In this document: piece by piece, positions 1 through 9,564 of the stretch | Layout of the letters: every line of letters starts with the position of its first letter | Numbering within the stretch: position 1 is the first letter of the stretch | Assembly (NCBI GenBank): GCA_023430065.1 | Contig: JAEZCG010000163.1 | Span: forward strand, 1 to 46,189 | Origin: Pseudomonadota bacterium | GTDB lineage: Bacteria > Pseudomonadota > Gammaproteobacteria > Burkholderiales > SHXO01 | Length of the DNA: 46,189 bases | Direction of reading: 5' to 3' | Translations under genes and position numbers: made by a program | Notes under the pieces: generated by a model | The model's database searches: none | The model's input: only the letters and a program-made list of their open reading frames with translations | What the model was told of the DNA's origin: nothing

Positions 1-128
<128 letters not shown>

Positions 129-134
129 CCAAGA

Positions 135-449
135 ATGGCCATGCAGAGTCAGAAGATTCGCATCCGCCTCAAGGCGTTCGACTATCGTTTGATCGACCAG
201 TCGGCCCTCGAGATCGTCGAGACAGCGAAGCGCACCGGAGCGGTGGTGAAGGGGCCGGTCCCGCTTCCCACCCGCATGCAGCGGTTCGACCTGCTGCGCT
301 CGCCGCACATCGACAAGACCTCGCGGGACCAGTTCGAGATCCGCACCCATCTGCGTCTGATGGACATCATCGACCCGACGGACAAGACGGTGGACGCACT
401 GATGAAGCTGGATCTTCCGGCTGGCGTGGATGTAGAGATCAAGTTGTAG
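135..449 (+). CDS. rpsJ: 30S ribosomal protein S10 (NusE)
   Basis: The 104-residue product has the usual S10 length. It carries the family block [12 protein letters not shown] near residues 35-46, followed by the basic stretch ending in the [13 protein letters not shown] loop. S10 sits in the head of the small subunit and also acts as NusE, part of the Nus antitermination complex. It is the first gene of the S10 operon. There is no long leader before it because tuf ends 6 bases upstream, so an E. coli-type L4-responsive leader does not fit here. Confidence 0.98.
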   Translation: MAMQSQKIRIRLKAFDYRLIDQSALEIVETAKRTGAVVKGPVPLPTRMQRFDLLRSPHIDKTSRDQFEIRTHLRLMDIIDPTDKTVDALMKLDLPAGVDVEIKL

Positions 450-540
450 CTGGAGGGGCAAGGGACTGGGGACTCGGAATACGGTGGCGCATTGCGACAC
501 CTTCCTACCCCCCCATCGTCCACGAACCCTGGTTGTCACC

Positions 541-560
541 GCCCGCCAATTGCAGCGGGC
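541..560 (+). promoter_or_regulatory. Hairpin in the rpsJ-rplC intergenic region
   Basis: GCCCGC (541-546) and GCGGGC (555-560) are perfect inverted repeats around an 8-base loop. The hairpin lies 22 bases before the rplC ATG, with an AGAGGGA ribosome binding site between. The 133-base rpsJ-rplC gap is unusually long for this operon. The hairpin could modulate transcription or translation of rplC and the following genes, but no known ribosomal-protein binding motif is recognised. A role is inference only. Confidence 0.35.
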
Positions 561-582
561 ACCTCAATAGAGGGAATAACAA

Positions 583-1227
583 ATGAGTTTAGGACTCGTC
601 GGCCGAAAGGTCGGCATGACGCGACTGTTCACCGATGACGGAGATTCCGTGCCGGTGACCGTCGTGGACGTGTCGAACAATCGTGTCACCCAGATCAAGA
701 CCCCGGAGATCGATGGCTATTCGGCAATCCAGGTGGCCTATGGCCGCCGGCGCCCGATTCGTGTCATCAAGCCGGCCGCGGGCCACTTCGCCAAGGCCGG
801 CGTCGAAGCCGGTTCGATCTTGAAGGAGTTCCGCGTATCGCAGGAGCAGGCGGCTTCCCTGCAGCCTGGCGCCACGATCGGTGCGGACATCTTCCAGGCC
901 GGCCAGAAGGTCGATGTCAGCGGTTCCACCATCGGCAAGGGCTTTGCCGGCGTCATCAAGCGGCACAACTTCTCGTCCAACCGTGCGTCGCACGGCAACT
1001 CGGTCTCGCACAACAAGCCCGGTTCCACCGGTCAGAACCAGAGCCCGAGCAAGGTATTTCCCGGCAAGCGCATGCCGGGACACATGGGCGACGTACGGCG
1101 CACGGTGCAGAATCTGATCGTCATGCGCGTCGACGCCGAGCGTCAACTGCTGATGATCAAGGGCGCGTTGCCGGGTTCGAAGGGCGGCAACGTCGTGGTG
1201 TCGCCAACCGTGCGAGTGAGGGCGTAA
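583..1227 (+). CDS. rplC: 50S ribosomal protein L3
   Basis: The 214-residue product begins [16 protein letters not shown] and carries the L3 core: [15 protein letters not shown] near residues 113-127, and the [20 protein letters not shown] loop that reaches toward the peptidyl transferase centre. That loop contains the glutamine methylated by PrmB in related bacteria. L3 is an early assembly protein on 23S rRNA. An AGAGGGA ribosome binding site precedes the ATG. The TAA stop shares its last A with the ATG of rplD, so the two genes are translationally coupled. Confidence 0.98.
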   Translation: MSLGLVGRKVGMTRLFTDDGDSVPVTVVDVSNNRVTQIKTPEIDGYSAIQVAYGRRRPIRVIKPAAGHFAKAGVEAGSILKEFRVSQEQAASLQPGATIGADIFQAGQKVDVSGSTIGKGFAGVIKRHNFSSNRASHGNSVSHNKPGSTGQNQSPSKVFPGKRMPGHMGDVRRTVQNLIVMRVDAERQLLMIKGALPGSKGGNVVVSPTVRVRA

Positions 1228-1847
1228 TGGACCTGACAGTCATCGACGACAAGGGCCAGCCGACCTCCAAACTGGCCGCGGCGGACGAACTGTTCGGTCG
1301 CGACTACAACGAGGCCATCGTGCATCAGATCGTGACCGCCTACATGGCGAACGCGCGTCTGGGCACGCGCGCCCAGAAGGGGCGCAGCGACGTCAACAAG
1401 TCGAAGAAAAAGCCCTGGAAGCAGAAGGGTACGGGTCGCGCACGCGCCGGCAAGGCGTCCAGCCCGATTTGGCGTGGCGGCGGCAAGGTCTTCCCGAACA
1501 GTCCCGACGAGAACTTCAGCCACAAGATCAACCGCAAAGTGTATCGCGCGGGTCTCGCGGCGATTCTCTCGCAACTTGCGCGCGAAGGCCGTCTGACGGT
1601 CGTGGAGGATTTCGCAGTCAACGCGCCCAAGACGAAGCTGCTGGCCGACAAGCTCAAGGGCATGGGGGTGACCGAGGCGCTGGTGATCACCGACACGATC
1701 GACGACAACCTCTACCTGTCGTCGCGCAACCTGCCGACGGTGTTGGTGATCGAGCCCAGGCATGCCGACCCGGTCAGCCTGATGCGCTTCGAGAAGACCA
1801 TCATGACCAAGGCGGCGGTGGCCAAGATGCAGGAGATGTTCGCATGA
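1227..1847 (+). CDS. rplD: 50S ribosomal protein L4
   Basis: The 206-residue L4 contains the extended basic loop [18 protein letters not shown] around residues 55-72 that lines the peptide exit tunnel, followed by [13 protein letters not shown]. In E. coli L4 also represses its own operon through the S10 leader; no such leader is visible before rpsJ here, so whether feedback exists is unknown. The start overlaps the rplC stop by one base, and the rplW start overlaps the rplD stop (ATGA). Confidence 0.98.
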   Translation: MDLTVIDDKGQPTSKLAAADELFGRDYNEAIVHQIVTAYMANARLGTRAQKGRSDVNKSKKKPWKQKGTGRARAGKASSPIWRGGGKVFPNSPDENFSHKINRKVYRAGLAAILSQLAREGRLTVVEDFAVNAPKTKLLADKLKGMGVTEALVITDTIDDNLYLSSRNLPTVLVIEPRHADPVSLMRFEKTIMTKAAVAKMQEMFA

Positions 1848-2164
1848 ATGCCAAGTCGTTTTCGCAAGAGCGCCTGATGCAGGTTCTTCTCGCGCCGCAG
1901 ATCTCGGAGAAGAGCACCCATGTCGGTGAGAAGCACAACCAGTGGGTGTTCCGGGTCACCACCGATGCCACCAAGCCCGAGATCAAGGCAGCCGTCGAAC
2001 TGATGTTCAAGGTCGAGGTACTTGGGGTGCAGACGTCCAACAGCCGAGGCAAGGAAACCAAGCGCTTCGGCCGCCCGGTGGGACGCCGCCGCAGCTGGAA
2101 GAAGGCCTTTGTTTCGCTCAAGCCCGGCCAAGAGATCGATCTTGCCGCCGGGGAAGCGAAGTAA
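1844..2164 (+). CDS. rplW: 50S ribosomal protein L23
   Basis: The 106-residue product starts [20 protein letters not shown]. The chosen ATG at 1844 overlaps the rplD TGA as ATGA and gives the length and N-terminus expected for betaproteobacterial L23. The open frame extends further upstream but that part is an out-of-frame shadow of rplD. L23 sits beside the exit tunnel and is the docking site for trigger factor and SRP; the surface segment [12 protein letters not shown] is present. Confidence 0.97.
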   Translation: MNAKSFSQERLMQVLLAPQISEKSTHVGEKHNQWVFRVTTDATKPEIKAAVELMFKVEVLGVQTSNSRGKETKRFGRPVGRRRSWKKAFVSLKPGQEIDLAAGEAK

Positions 2165-2188
2165 CCGGGCCGCGTTGGAGACATCAGA

Positions 2189-3016
2189 ATGGCATTGATC
2201 AAAGTCAAGCCCACCTCACCGGGTCGCCGGTCGGTCGTCAAGGTCGTGCGGCCGGATCTGCACAAGGGCAAGCCCTACGCGCCCCTGCTCGAGAAGAAGT
2301 CGAAGCGAGCGGGTCGCAACAATCTCGGGCAGGTCACCACCCGCCACCAGGGTGGCGGGCACAAGCAGCACTATCGCCTCGTCGACTTCCGCCGGAACAA
2401 GGACGGGATCGTCGCGAAGGTCGAGCGGATCGAATACGACCCGAATCGCAGCGCCCACCTCGCACTGCTGTGCTATGCCGACGGGGAGCGGCGCTACATC
2501 GTTGCGCCGAAGGGCATCGCGGTCGGCGCGCAGGTGCTGAGCGGCTCGGAAGCGCCGATCAAGGTCGGTAACACCCTGCCATTGCGCAACATCCCGGTCG
2601 GCACCACGGTGCATTGCGTGGAGATGCGTCCCGGCAAGGGGGCGCAGATCGCGCGGGCTGCCGGCACTTCCGTTCAGTTGCTCGCGCGCGAGTCGAGCTA
2701 CGCACAGCTGCGCCTGCGTTCGGGCGAGATCCGCAAGGTGCACGTCGACTGCCGCGCGACGGTCGGCGAAGTCGGCAATGAAGAGAACAACCTTCGTTCC
2801 ATCGGTAAGGCCGGCGCTCAGCGCTGGCGCGGCATCCGCCCGACGGTGCGCGGCGTGGCGATGAACCCGATCGACCACCCGCACGGCGGAGGCGAGGGAC
2901 GCACCGGCACCAAGCGCGACCCCGTCAGCCCGTGGGGTCAGTTCACCAAGGGCTACAAGACCCGGACCAACAAGCGCACCCAGAAGATGATCGTGCGTAG
3001 CCGGCACAGAGCATAA
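2189..3016 (+). CDS. rplB: 50S ribosomal protein L2
   Basis: The 275-residue product has the L2 core, including the C-terminal block [20 protein letters not shown] that contains the conserved histidine near the peptidyl transferase centre, and the basic tail [16 protein letters not shown]2 supports subunit association and tRNA binding. It lies 24 bases after rplW and 10 bases before rpsS in the S10 operon. Length and motifs are standard. Confidence 0.98.
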   Translation: MALIKVKPTSPGRRSVVKVVRPDLHKGKPYAPLLEKKSKRAGRNNLGQVTTRHQGGGHKQHYRLVDFRRNKDGIVAKVERIEYDPNRSAHLALLCYADGERRYIVAPKGIAVGAQVLSGSEAPIKVGNTLPLRNIPVGTTVHCVEMRPGKGAQIARAAGTSVQLLARESSYAQLRLRSGEIRKVHVDCRATVGEVGNEENNLRSIGKAGAQRWRGIRPTVRGVAMNPIDHPHGGGEGRTGTKRDPVSPWGQFTKGYKTRTNKRTQKMIVRSRHRA

Positions 3017-3026
3017 GAGGTAACGA

Positions 3027-3311
3027 ATGGCACGTTCAGTCAAAAAGGGTCCCTTCGCCGACCATCACCTCGTCGCCAAGATCGAGAAGGCGCGCGCAAC
3101 CGGCGACAAGCGCCCGATCAAGACGTGGTCGCGACGGTCTACCGTCCTGCCTGATTTCGTCGGCCTGACCATCGCCGTGCACAACGGCAAGCAACACATC
3201 CCGGTGTACATCACCGAGAACATGGTGGGTCACAAGCTGGGCGAGTTCGCGCTCACGCGGACGTTCAAGGGCCATCCGGCGGACAAGAAAGCCGCTGTCG
3301 GCAGGAGATAA
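3027..3311 (+). CDS. rpsS: 30S ribosomal protein S19
   Basis: The 94-residue protein starts [15 protein letters not shown] and contains the conserved basic core [15 protein letters not shown] and [18 protein letters not shown]19 forms a head complex with S13 and contacts the A-site finger and 5S region. A GAGGTAAC ribosome binding site overlaps the end of rplB. The next gene, rplV, begins directly after the stop if GTG is used, or 9 bases later with ATG. Confidence 0.98.
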   Translation: MARSVKKGPFADHHLVAKIEKARATGDKRPIKTWSRRSTVLPDFVGLTIAVHNGKQHIPVYITENMVGHKLGEFALTRTFKGHPADKKAAVGRR

Positions 3312-3320
3312 GTGACAGTC

Positions 3321-3650
3321 ATGGAAACCACTGCCAAGTTGTGGGGCGTGCGGCTGTCGGCCCAGAAGGGCCGTCTGGTTGCCGACCAGGTGCGCGGCAT
3401 GCCGGTCGGCAAAGCACTCGACCTGCTCCAGTTCAGCCCGAAGAAGGGTGCGCGCATCATCCGAAAGGTGCTCGAATCCGCCATCGCGAATGCCGAGCAC
3501 AACGACGGTGCCGATGTCGACGAACTCAAGGTCAAGCGCATCATGGTCGAGCGCGGCACCTTCCTGCGTCGCTTCCGGGCAAGCGCCAAGGGCCGCGCCT
3601 CGCGGATCATGAAGCCCACTTGCCACATCTTCATCACGGTCGGCGATTAG
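3321..3650 (+). CDS. rplV: 50S ribosomal protein L22
   Basis: The 109-residue product [20 protein letters not shown] has the length and N-terminus of the family. Its long beta-hairpin, including the [16 protein letters not shown] segment, lines the exit tunnel and is a known site of macrolide-resistance changes. The start is ambiguous: an in-frame GTG at 3312, abutting the rpsS stop, lies 4 bases after the AGGAG at 3303-3307, while the ATG at 3321 lies 13 bases after it. I chose the ATG because it matches the family N-terminus; GTG would add three residues. Confidence 0.95.
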   Translation: METTAKLWGVRLSAQKGRLVADQVRGMPVGKALDLLQFSPKKGARIIRKVLESAIANAEHNDGADVDELKVKRIMVERGTFLRRFRASAKGRASRIMKPTCHIFITVGD

Positions 3651-3658
3651 GAGTCAGC

Positions 3659-4372
3659 ATGGGACAGAAAATTCATCCGACCGGGTTTCGTCTTTCGGTC
3701 AACCGGAACTGGACGTCGCGTTGGTACGCCAACAGCAAGAACTTCCCGGCGATGCTCAACGAGGACATCAAGGTCCGAGACTTCCTTCGCAAGAAGCTGT
3801 CGCACGCCGCCGTCAGCCGAGTGGTGATCGAACGGCCGGCGAAGAATGCCCGCATCACGATCCACAGCGCGCGGCCGGGCGTGGTCATCGGCAAGAAGGG
3901 CGAGGACATCGAGTCGTTGCGGGGTAATCTGCAGCGCATGATGGGCGTGCCGGTTCACGTGAACATCGAGGAAGTGCGCAAGCCGGAACTGGATGCGCAG
4001 CTGATCGCCGACAGCATCGCGCAGCAGCTGGAGAAGCGGATCATGTTCCGCCGTGCCATGAAGCGCGCGATGTCCAACGCCATGCGACTGGGGGCGCAGG
4101 GCATCAAGATCATGAGCGCCGGTCGCCTCAACGGGATCGAAATCGCCCGCACGGAGTGGTACCGCGAGGGTCGGGTGCCGTTGCATACGCTGCGCGCCGA
4201 GATCGACTACGGCTTTGCCGAGGCCAAGACGACGTACGGCGTGATCGGCATCAAGGTATGGGTATTCAAGGGCGAGACCCTTGGCAAGGGCGAGCAGCCC
4301 ATCGCGGCGCCGGCACCCGAGCCAGAGAAGAAGCCGCGCAGATCAGGAGCCAAGCATGCTGCAGCCAGCTAG
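3659..4372 (+). CDS. rpsC: 30S ribosomal protein S3
   Basis: The 237-residue product starts [18 protein letters not shown]. It has the type II KH domain with the GKKG loop (residues about 80-83, within [19 protein letters not shown]) and the C-terminal S3 domain that forms part of the mRNA entry helicase site. The ATG at 3659 follows a GGAGTCAGC ribosome binding site just after the rplV stop. The last 17 bases overlap the start of rplP, and the tail after the conserved domain is Lys/Pro/Ala-rich. Confidence 0.97.
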   Translation: MGQKIHPTGFRLSVNRNWTSRWYANSKNFPAMLNEDIKVRDFLRKKLSHAAVSRVVIERPAKNARITIHSARPGVVIGKKGEDIESLRGNLQRMMGVPVHVNIEEVRKPELDAQLIADSIAQQLEKRIMFRRAMKRAMSNAMRLGAQGIKIMSAGRLNGIEIARTEWYREGRVPLHTLRAEIDYGFAEAKTTYGVIGIKVWVFKGETLGKGEQPIAAPAPEPEKKPRRSGAKHAAAS

Positions 4373-4769
4373 AAGGAAGTTCCGCAAGGAGCAGAAGGGG
4401 CGGAACAAGGGCATCGCCACCCGGGGCAACAAGGTTAGCTTCGGGGAATACGGCCTGAAGGCCATCGGGCGCGGCCGGTTGACTGCCCGCCAGATCGAAG
4501 CGGCGCGTCGGGCCATGACCCGTCACATCAAGCGCGGCGGCCGGATCTGGATCCGCATCTTCCCGGACAAGCCGATCTCGCAGAAGCCCGCCGAAGTCCG
4601 GATGGGTAACGGCAAGGGCAATCCCGAGTACTTCGTCGCGGAGATCCAGCCGGGCAAGGTGCTCTACGAGATGGACGGTGTGGACGAGGCGCTGGCGCGC
4701 GAGGCGTTCCGCCTCGCAGCCGCGAAGCTGCCGATCATCACCACCTTCGTCTCGCGACAGCTGGGGTAA
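4356..4769 (+). CDS. rplP: 50S ribosomal protein L16
   Basis: The 137-residue L16 begins [20 protein letters not shown]16 organises the A-site region of 23S rRNA and contacts tRNA. The ATG at 4356 lies inside the end of rpsC (17-base overlap), preceded by AGGAGCC, and gives the standard length. The stretch [20 protein letters not shown] is the core alpha/beta element. The gene is followed 3 bases later by rpmC. Confidence 0.97.
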   Translation: MLQPARRKFRKEQKGRNKGIATRGNKVSFGEYGLKAIGRGRLTARQIEAARRAMTRHIKRGGRIWIRIFPDKPISQKPAEVRMGNGKGNPEYFVAEIQPGKVLYEMDGVDEALAREAFRLAAAKLPIITTFVSRQLG

Positions 4770-4772
4770 GCG

Positions 4773-4967
4773 ATGGATGCCAGAGAACTCAAAGGCAAGA
4801 GCGTGGAAGAGCTGCAGAAGGAGCTCAACGAGCTCCTTCGCGCTCAGTTCGGGTTGCGTATGCAGAAGGCCACGCAGCAATTGACCAACACGTCGGAACT
4901 GCGCAAGACCCGCCGGAGCATCGCGCGAGTGCGCACGATCATGAGAGAGAAGGTGAAGCAGGCATGA
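4773..4967 (+). CDS. rpmC: 50S ribosomal protein L29
   Basis: The 64-residue, nearly all-helical protein [20 protein letters not shown] has the L29 core and the C-terminal signature [16 protein letters not shown]29 sits at the exit tunnel next to L23. It starts 3 bases after rplP and its last codon overlaps the rpsQ start as ATGA (4964-4967), which indicates translational coupling. Confidence 0.96.
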   Translation: MDARELKGKSVEELQKELNELLRAQFGLRMQKATQQLTNTSELRKTRRSIARVRTIMREKVKQA

Positions 4968-5239
4968 GCGAGTCGACCGCACAGGAAGGCGTCCGCCGCC
5001 GGCTGACCGGCCGGGTGACCAGCGACAAGATGGACAAGACGGTGACCGTCCTCGTCGAGCGCAAGATCAAGCACCCGCTGTACGGAAAGTACGTCGGACG
5101 CTCCAAGAAGTACCACGTCCACGACGAGAACAACGAGTTCCATCCCGGGGACCTGGTATTGATCGAGGAGTGCCGGCCATTGTCGAGAACCAAGGCCTGG
5201 CGCGTGGTGAAGCTGGTGGAGAAAGCCCGCGAGGTGTGA
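4964..5239 (+). CDS. rpsQ: 30S ribosomal protein S17
   Basis: The 91-residue OB-fold protein contains [20 protein letters not shown] and the [17 protein letters not shown] loop typical of S17. S17 is a primary binder of the 5' domain of 16S rRNA. The N-terminus [12 protein letters not shown] is slightly longer than that of E. coli S17. It is the last gene of the S10 block; a 192-base gap with promoter-like and hairpin elements follows. Confidence 0.97.
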   Translation: MSESTAQEGVRRRLTGRVTSDKMDKTVTVLVERKIKHPLYGKYVGRSKKYHVHDENNEFHPGDLVLIEECRPLSRTKAWRVVKLVEKAREV

Positions 5240-5248
5240 GCCAGAGGC

Positions 5249-5277
5249 TTGCGCTTCCACGCAGCGGCAGTTAAACT
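5249..5277 (+). promoter_or_regulatory. Candidate promoter of the spc operon (before rplN)
   Basis: TTGCGC (5249-5254) and TAAACT (5272-5277) are separated by exactly 17 bases and lie just after the rpsQ stop, 155 bases before rplN. The hexamers match the sigma70 consensus at 3 of 6 and 4 of 6 positions. In E. coli the spc promoter lies in this same gap, which supports the reading. The match is modest, so this is a candidate only. Confidence 0.45.
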
Positions 5278-5298
5278 ACTCCGCTTTTCGAGATTCGC

Positions 5299-5339
5299 CC
5301 GGGCGCTGGGCCGCGCAAGCGTTGCGGCAATGCGCCCGG
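5299..5339 (+). promoter_or_regulatory. Stable hairpin in the rplN leader
   Basis: CCGGGCGC (5299-5306) pairs perfectly with GCGCCCGG (5332-5339). Inside it, GCCGC (5310-5314) pairs with GCGGC (5324-5328) around a 9-base loop, leaving a small 3 x 3 internal loop. The structure lies about 20 bases downstream of the candidate -10 and 92 bases before the rplN ATG. There is no U-tract, so it is more like a leader structure than an intrinsic terminator. Its ligand, if any, is unknown. Confidence 0.5.
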
Positions 5340-5431
5340 ATCACCTCGAGAAATCGAGGCCCCCTCACCCAACGGGTTCCAAAACTGGCCGCTTGCGGGT
5401 CTTCCCTGGCGGAGAAGTTGGAGAAAAAGAA

Positions 5432-5800
5432 ATGATCCAGATGGAAAGCATGCTGGACGTCGCCGACAACACCGGCGCACGCTCAGTGATGTGTATCAAG
5501 GTATTGGGCGGTTCCAAACGCCGTTATGCGGGCATTGGCGACGTCATCAAGGTCAGCGTGAAGGATGCCGCGCCCCGCGGCCGTGTGAAGAAAGGAGAGA
5601 TCTACAACGCCGTGGTGGTGCGAACCACCAAGGGCGTGCGGCGCCAGGACGGCTCTCTGCTCAAGTTCGACACGAACGCCGCGGTGCTGCTGAACAACAA
5701 GCTGGAGCCCATCGGCACGCGCATTTTCGGACCCGTCACCCGCGAGCTGCGGACCGAGCGATTCATGAAGATCGTGTCGCTCGCGCCCGAAGTGTTGTGA
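5432..5800 (+). CDS. rplN: 50S ribosomal protein L14
   Basis: The 122-residue product [20 protein letters not shown] is a standard L14. It forms part of the factor-binding side and the intersubunit bridge B8. The frame is open far upstream, but the ATG at 5432, preceded by GGAGAAAAAGAA, gives the exact family length and N-terminus. It is the first gene of the spc operon in the E. coli scheme and follows a structured leader of about 190 bases. Confidence 0.97.
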   Translation: MIQMESMLDVADNTGARSVMCIKVLGGSKRRYAGIGDVIKVSVKDAAPRGRVKKGEIYNAVVVRTTKGVRRQDGSLLKFDTNAAVLLNNKLEPIGTRIFGPVTRELRTERFMKIVSLAPEVL

Positions 5801-5831
5801 CGCTGCGGGTCGCCGAGAGCAGAGGAACGCA

Positions 5832-6149
5832 ATGCGAAAGATCAAGAAGGGCGACGAGGTGATCGTCACCACCGGCAAGGACAAGGGCAAGCGGGGAACC
5901 GTGCTGCGCGTGGTCGATGCCGAGCACGTGGTCGTGGAGGGCGCGAACGTCGCGAAGAAGCACCTGCGCCCCAATCCCATGAAAGGGCAGACCGGCGGCA
6001 TCATCGACCGGGAGATGCCCCTTCACGTGTCCAACGTGGCGATCTTCAATCCATCCACCAAGATGGGTGACCGGGTGGGCATCAAGGTGTTGGACGACGG
6101 GCGCCGCGTTCGCGTGTTCCGGTCCAACGGCGAGATGATCGACGTTTGA
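5832..6149 (+). CDS. rplX: 50S ribosomal protein L24
   Basis: The 105-residue product starts [20 protein letters not shown] and continues through the KOW motif (residues about 4-31). L24 initiates 23S rRNA folding and sits at the exit tunnel. An AGAGGAACGCA ribosome binding site lies in the 31-base gap after rplN. Length and sequence are standard. Confidence 0.97.
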   Translation: MRKIKKGDEVIVTTGKDKGKRGTVLRVVDAEHVVVEGANVAKKHLRPNPMKGQTGGIIDREMPLHVSNVAIFNPSTKMGDRVGIKVLDDGRRVRVFRSNGEMIDV

Positions 6150-6160
6150 GGGCATGGTAG

Positions 6161-6700
6161 ATGGCACGCCTGCAGGAACACTATCGAAGCACCGTCGTTC
6201 CCGAACTGACGAAGAGGTTCGGCTACAAGTCGGTGATGGAGGTGCCGCGCCTCCAGAAGATCGTACTCAACATGGGTGTGGGGGAGGCGGTCGGAGACAA
6301 GAAGATCATGGACAACGCAGTCGCCGATCTGCAGAAGATCGCCGGCCAGAAGCCCATGGTGACAGTGGCACGCAAGTCGATCGCCACCTTCAAGATCCGT
6401 CAGGGCTACCCCGTCGGCTGCATGGTCACCCTGCGTGGCCAGCGCATGTTCGAGTTTCTCGACCGCCTCGTCGCGATTGCGATTCCGCGGATCCGCGACT
6501 TCCGCGGCATCCCGGCCCGATCCTTCGACGGTCGCGGCAATTTCAACATGGGGGTGAAGGAGCAGATCATTTTCCCGGAGATCGAGTACGACAAGATCGA
6601 CGCGCTCCGGGGGATGAACATCACCATCGCCACCACTGCGAAGACCGACGACGAGGCGCGTGCGCTGCTGTCGGCCTTCAACTTTCCGTTCAGACATTGA
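6161..6700 (+). CDS. rplE: 50S ribosomal protein L5
   Basis: The 179-residue L5 has the conserved segments [13 protein letters not shown] (residues about 29-41), [16 protein letters not shown] and [16 protein letters not shown]5 binds 5S rRNA and contacts the P-site tRNA. In E. coli, S8 represses the spc operon by binding near the rplE start; I do not see an obvious copy of that helix here and did not fold the region. It starts 11 bases after rplX. Confidence 0.97.
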   Translation: MARLQEHYRSTVVPELTKRFGYKSVMEVPRLQKIVLNMGVGEAVGDKKIMDNAVADLQKIAGQKPMVTVARKSIATFKIRQGYPVGCMVTLRGQRMFEFLDRLVAIAIPRIRDFRGIPARSFDGRGNFNMGVKEQIIFPEIEYDKIDALRGMNITIATTAKTDDEARALLSAFNFPFRH

Positions 6701-6707
6701 GGTCGCA

Positions 6708-7013
6708 ATGGCCAAGCTTGCACTGATCAACCGCGAGCAGAAACGACGCGAGACCGTGAAGAAGTTCGCCGCGAAGCGCGCGGAGCTCGCAGCAGTCATC
6801 GCCAACACCAAGCTCTCGGACGAGGAGCGAGACGAGGCGCGGGCACAGCTGCAGAAGCTGCCGCGCAACGCGAGTCCCGTGCGTCTGCGCAACCGTTGCA
6901 CGCTGACCGGGCGGCCCCGCGGCGTGTTTCGCAAGTTCGGCCTGGCGCGCAACAAGCTGCGCGAGATCGCCATGCGTGGCGAGATCCCGGGTGTGATCAA
7001 GGCCAGCTGGTAG
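6708..7013 (+). CDS. rpsN: 30S ribosomal protein S14 (zinc-free form)
   Basis: The 101-residue product starts [20 protein letters not shown] and ends with the S14 signature [20 protein letters not shown]. It is the long form lacking the CxxC zinc pairs, as is usual in proteobacteria. The ATG at 6708 follows GAGGTCGCA and gives the family length; the frame upstream belongs to an rplE shadow. S14 helps assemble the small-subunit head. Confidence 0.97.
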   Translation: MAKLALINREQKRRETVKKFAAKRAELAAVIANTKLSDEERDEARAQLQKLPRNASPVRLRNRCTLTGRPRGVFRKFGLARNKLREIAMRGEIPGVIKASW

Positions 7014-7035
7014 GCGAAGCGGAGAGGAATAGCAG

Positions 7036-7431
7036 ATGAGCATGACTGATCCGATTGCCGACATGCTGACGCGGATCCGCAACGCGCAGATGTCCGAGCG
7101 GACCACCGTGGCAATGCCGTGCAGCAAGGTCAAGGTCGCCATCGCCGAGGTCCTGAAGGACGAGGGTTACATCGAGGACTTCAAGGTGGTGGCCGACGGC
7201 GCAAAGAGTACGCTGGAGATCGGCTTGAAGTATTACGCGGGACGTCCCGTGATCGAGAAGATCGAACGCGTGAGTCGTCCGGGGCTGCGCATCTACAAGG
7301 GTAGCAGAGAGATTCCGCAGGTGATGAACGGGTTGGGCATCGCCATCGTCTCTACCTCGCGCGGCGTGATGACCGACCGCAAGGCGCGCAGCAGTGGAGT
7401 CGGCGGCGAAGTGCTTTGCATCGTGGCTTGA
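7036..7431 (+). CDS. rpsH: 30S ribosomal protein S8
   Basis: The 131-residue S8 begins [20 protein letters not shown] and carries the C-terminal signature [21 protein letters not shown]8 binds helix 21 of 16S rRNA and, in E. coli, is the translational repressor of the spc operon. An AGAGGAATAGCAG ribosome binding site precedes it. Nothing about the protein is unusual. Confidence 0.97.
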   Translation: MSMTDPIADMLTRIRNAQMSERTTVAMPCSKVKVAIAEVLKDEGYIEDFKVVADGAKSTLEIGLKYYAGRPVIEKIERVSRPGLRIYKGSREIPQVMNGLGIAIVSTSRGVMTDRKARSSGVGGEVLCIVA

Positions 7432-7474
7432 GGCCGGACATTCGCGGCGGAACGGTTAAAGGAAGCAACTGAAC

Positions 7475-8008
7475 ATGTCCAGGATCGGAAAACTCCCCGT
7501 CCAGTTACCTGCGGGAGTGGATGTGACGGTCGATGCCGGCGAGGTCTCAGTCAAGGGGCCACTCGGCACGATGACCCGGCGGATGCCGCCCGAAGTGACG
7601 TTCCAACGGGAGGGATCGGAGATCTCGGTGCAGCAGGCCGAGGAGACCAACCGTGCCAACGCCATGTCCGGAACCGTGCGTGCGGTGCTGGCGAACATGG
7701 TGGTCGGCGTGTCGAAGGGCTTCGAGCGCAAGCTCACCCTCGTCGGGGTCGGCTACCGGGCCCAGGCCCAGGGTGACAAGCTGAACCTTTCGCTCGGTTT
7801 CTCGCATCCCGTCGTGCATGCCATGCCGACGGGGGTGAAGGTCGAGACGCCCACGCAGACCGAGATCGTCCTGAAGGGCATGGACAAGCAGCAGGTCGGG
7901 CAGGTGGCGGCGGAGATCCGCGCCTATCGGCCGCCGGAGCCCTACAAGGGCAAGGGCGTCCGGTACGCGGACGAGGTCGTCGTGCTCAAGGAAACGAAGA
8001 AGAAGTAA
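7475..8008 (+). CDS. rplF: 50S ribosomal protein L6
   Basis: The 177-residue L6 starts [20 protein letters not shown] and ends with the C-terminal signature near [16 protein letters not shown]. It has the usual two repeated alpha/beta domains and lies near the sarcin-ricin loop where translation factors bind. It follows rpsH by 43 bases, with AAAGGAAGCAACTGAAC upstream of the ATG. Confidence 0.97.
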   Translation: MSRIGKLPVQLPAGVDVTVDAGEVSVKGPLGTMTRRMPPEVTFQREGSEISVQQAEETNRANAMSGTVRAVLANMVVGVSKGFERKLTLVGVGYRAQAQGDKLNLSLGFSHPVVHAMPTGVKVETPTQTEIVLKGMDKQQVGQVAAEIRAYRPPEPYKGKGVRYADEVVVLKETKKK

Positions 8009-8020
8009 GCGAGGCGAGCC

Positions 8021-8377
8021 ATGAAGCAGAAAAAGGTGGCGCGGCTGCGCCGCGCGCGGCAGACGCGGGTCAAGATCTCTCAGCTTCGTGCCGTGCGCCT
8101 GGCGGTACATCGCTCCAATTCGCACATCTATGCGCAGGTGATCGACGCAACGGGCAGCACGGTGATCGCCTCGGCGTCGTCCCTCGACAAGGACCTGCGT
8201 GAGTCGGTGACCAACGGCGGGAACATCCAGGCTGCGACTGCGGTGGGCAAGCGGATCGCGGAGAAAGCGCGCGAGAAGGGCATCGAGACGGTGGCGTTCG
8301 ACCGCGCCGGTTACAAGTACCACGGCCGGGTGAAGGCGTTGGCGGACGCCGCTCGCGAAGCCGGTCTGAAGTTCTGA
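8021..8377 (+). CDS. rplR: 50S ribosomal protein L18
   Basis: The 118-residue product has the basic N-terminus [18 protein letters not shown] and the core [17 protein letters not shown], ending in [21 protein letters not shown]18 binds 5S rRNA together with L5. It sits 12 bases after rplF and 10 bases before rpsE. Length is typical. Confidence 0.97.
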   Translation: MKQKKVARLRRARQTRVKISQLRAVRLAVHRSNSHIYAQVIDATGSTVIASASSLDKDLRESVTNGGNIQAATAVGKRIAEKAREKGIETVAFDRAGYKYHGRVKALADAAREAGLKF

Positions 8378-8387
8378 GGATAGAGCG

Positions 8388-8897
8388 ATGGCGAAAGCAC
8401 CCCAGTCGGAAGAGCGCGGAGACGGACTGCGCGAAAAGATGGTGGCCGTGAACCGGGTCACCAAGGTGGTCAAGGGCGGACGTATCCTCGGCTTCGCTGC
8501 GTTGACGGTCGTGGGCGACGGCGATGGCGGCATCGGCATGGGCAAGGGCAAGGCACGCGAAGTCCCGGTCGCCGTTCAGAAGGCGATGGAGGAGGCGCGC
8601 CGCAGGATGGTGCGCATCAGCCTCAAGAGCGGCACGCTGCATCACGCGGTGATCGGCGAGCACGGCTCCGCGAAGGTCTTGATCCAGCCTGCATCCGACG
8701 GTACCGGCATCATCGCCGGAGGGGCGATGCGCGCGGTGTTCGAAGTGATGGGTGTGCAGAACGTGCTCGCCAAGTGCTTCGGTTCCTCGAATCCCTATAA
8801 CGTTGTGCGGGCGACGATCAATGCCCTCGAATCGATGAGCACCCCGTCCGAAATTGCCGCCAAGCGCGGCAAGTCGGTCGAAGAGATCATGGGTTGA
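8388..8897 (+). CDS. rpsE: 30S ribosomal protein S5
   Basis: The 169-residue S5 has the N-terminal double-stranded-RNA-binding-like domain ([20 protein letters not shown], residues about 16-35) followed by the glycine-rich [18 protein letters not shown] loop. S5 affects decoding fidelity and the mRNA entry channel, and is the classical site of spectinomycin-resistance changes. It is followed by rpmD after 7 bases. Confidence 0.97.
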   Translation: MAKAPQSEERGDGLREKMVAVNRVTKVVKGGRILGFAALTVVGDGDGGIGMGKGKAREVPVAVQKAMEEARRRMVRISLKSGTLHHAVIGEHGSAKVLIQPASDGTGIIAGGAMRAVFEVMGVQNVLAKCFGSSNPYNVVRATINALESMSTPSEIAAKRGKSVEEIMG

Positions 8898-8904
8898 CCG
8901 GAAG

Positions 8905-9099
8905 ATGGCAAAGAACTCGCAAGACAAGACGTTGAAAGTCACCTTGGTGCGCAGCCTGATCAACACCGAGGCCAGCCACCGGGCGACCGTGCGCGGGCTG
9001 GGCCTGCGCCGGTTGAACCACTGCGTGACCGTGGAGGACACGCCCGCGGTTCGCGGGATGATCAACAAGGTGTCGTACCTGTTGAAGTGCGAGGGTTGA
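8905..9099 (+). CDS. rpmD: 50S ribosomal protein L30
   Basis: The 64-residue product [20 protein letters not shown] has the L30 pattern, including the [16 protein letters not shown] core. The ATG at 8905 follows a GGAAG site 7 bases after the rpsE stop and gives the standard small size. L30 lies near domain II of 23S rRNA. rplO begins directly after its stop. Confidence 0.96.
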   Translation: MAKNSQDKTLKVTLVRSLINTEASHRATVRGLGLRRLNHCVTVEDTPAVRGMINKVSYLLKCEG

Positions 9100-9100
9100 G

Positions 9101-9541
9101 ATGCGTCTGAACACGATCAAGCCCGCCGCCGGAGCGAAGCATGCGCGCAAGCGCGTCGGTCGCGGCATCGGCAGCGGTCACGGCAAGACGGGTGGTCGCG
9201 GTCACAAGGGGCAGAAGGCGCGTGCCGGGGGCTTCCACAAGGTGGGTTTCGAGGGCGGCCAGATGCCCCTGCAGCGGCGCCTGCCCAAGCGCGGCTTCCT
9301 GTCGCTGACCCAGGGTTTGACGGCCGAGGTGAGGCTGAGCGCATTCAACAGCCTGCCCGGAGACGCGTTCGACCTGGCGAGCCTGAAGGCCACCGGCATC
9401 GTGCCGCGCGACGCGCTGGCTGCGAAGGTGATCCTGGCCGGCAAGATCGAACGTGCGGTGCGCCTCAAGGGCATCGGCGTGACCAAAGGTGCGCGCGCTG
9501 CCATCGAGGCGGCCGGCGGCAGCATCGAGATCGAGGGCTGA
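9101..9541 (+). CDS. rplO: 50S ribosomal protein L15
   Basis: The 146-residue L15 has the Gly/Lys/Arg-rich N-terminal extension ([20 protein letters not shown], residues about 18-37) that penetrates 23S rRNA, then a globular domain ending [18 protein letters not shown]15 is a late assembly protein. It begins one base after the rpmD stop, with the ribosome binding site GAGGG inside rpmD. Confidence 0.97.
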   Translation: MRLNTIKPAAGAKHARKRVGRGIGSGHGKTGGRGHKGQKARAGGFHKVGFEGGQMPLQRRLPKRGFLSLTQGLTAEVRLSAFNSLPGDAFDLASLKATGIVPRDALAAKVILAGKIERAVRLKGIGVTKGARAAIEAAGGSIEIEG

Positions 9542-9564
9542 GGCCCCGGGACCGGTAGAAGAAC

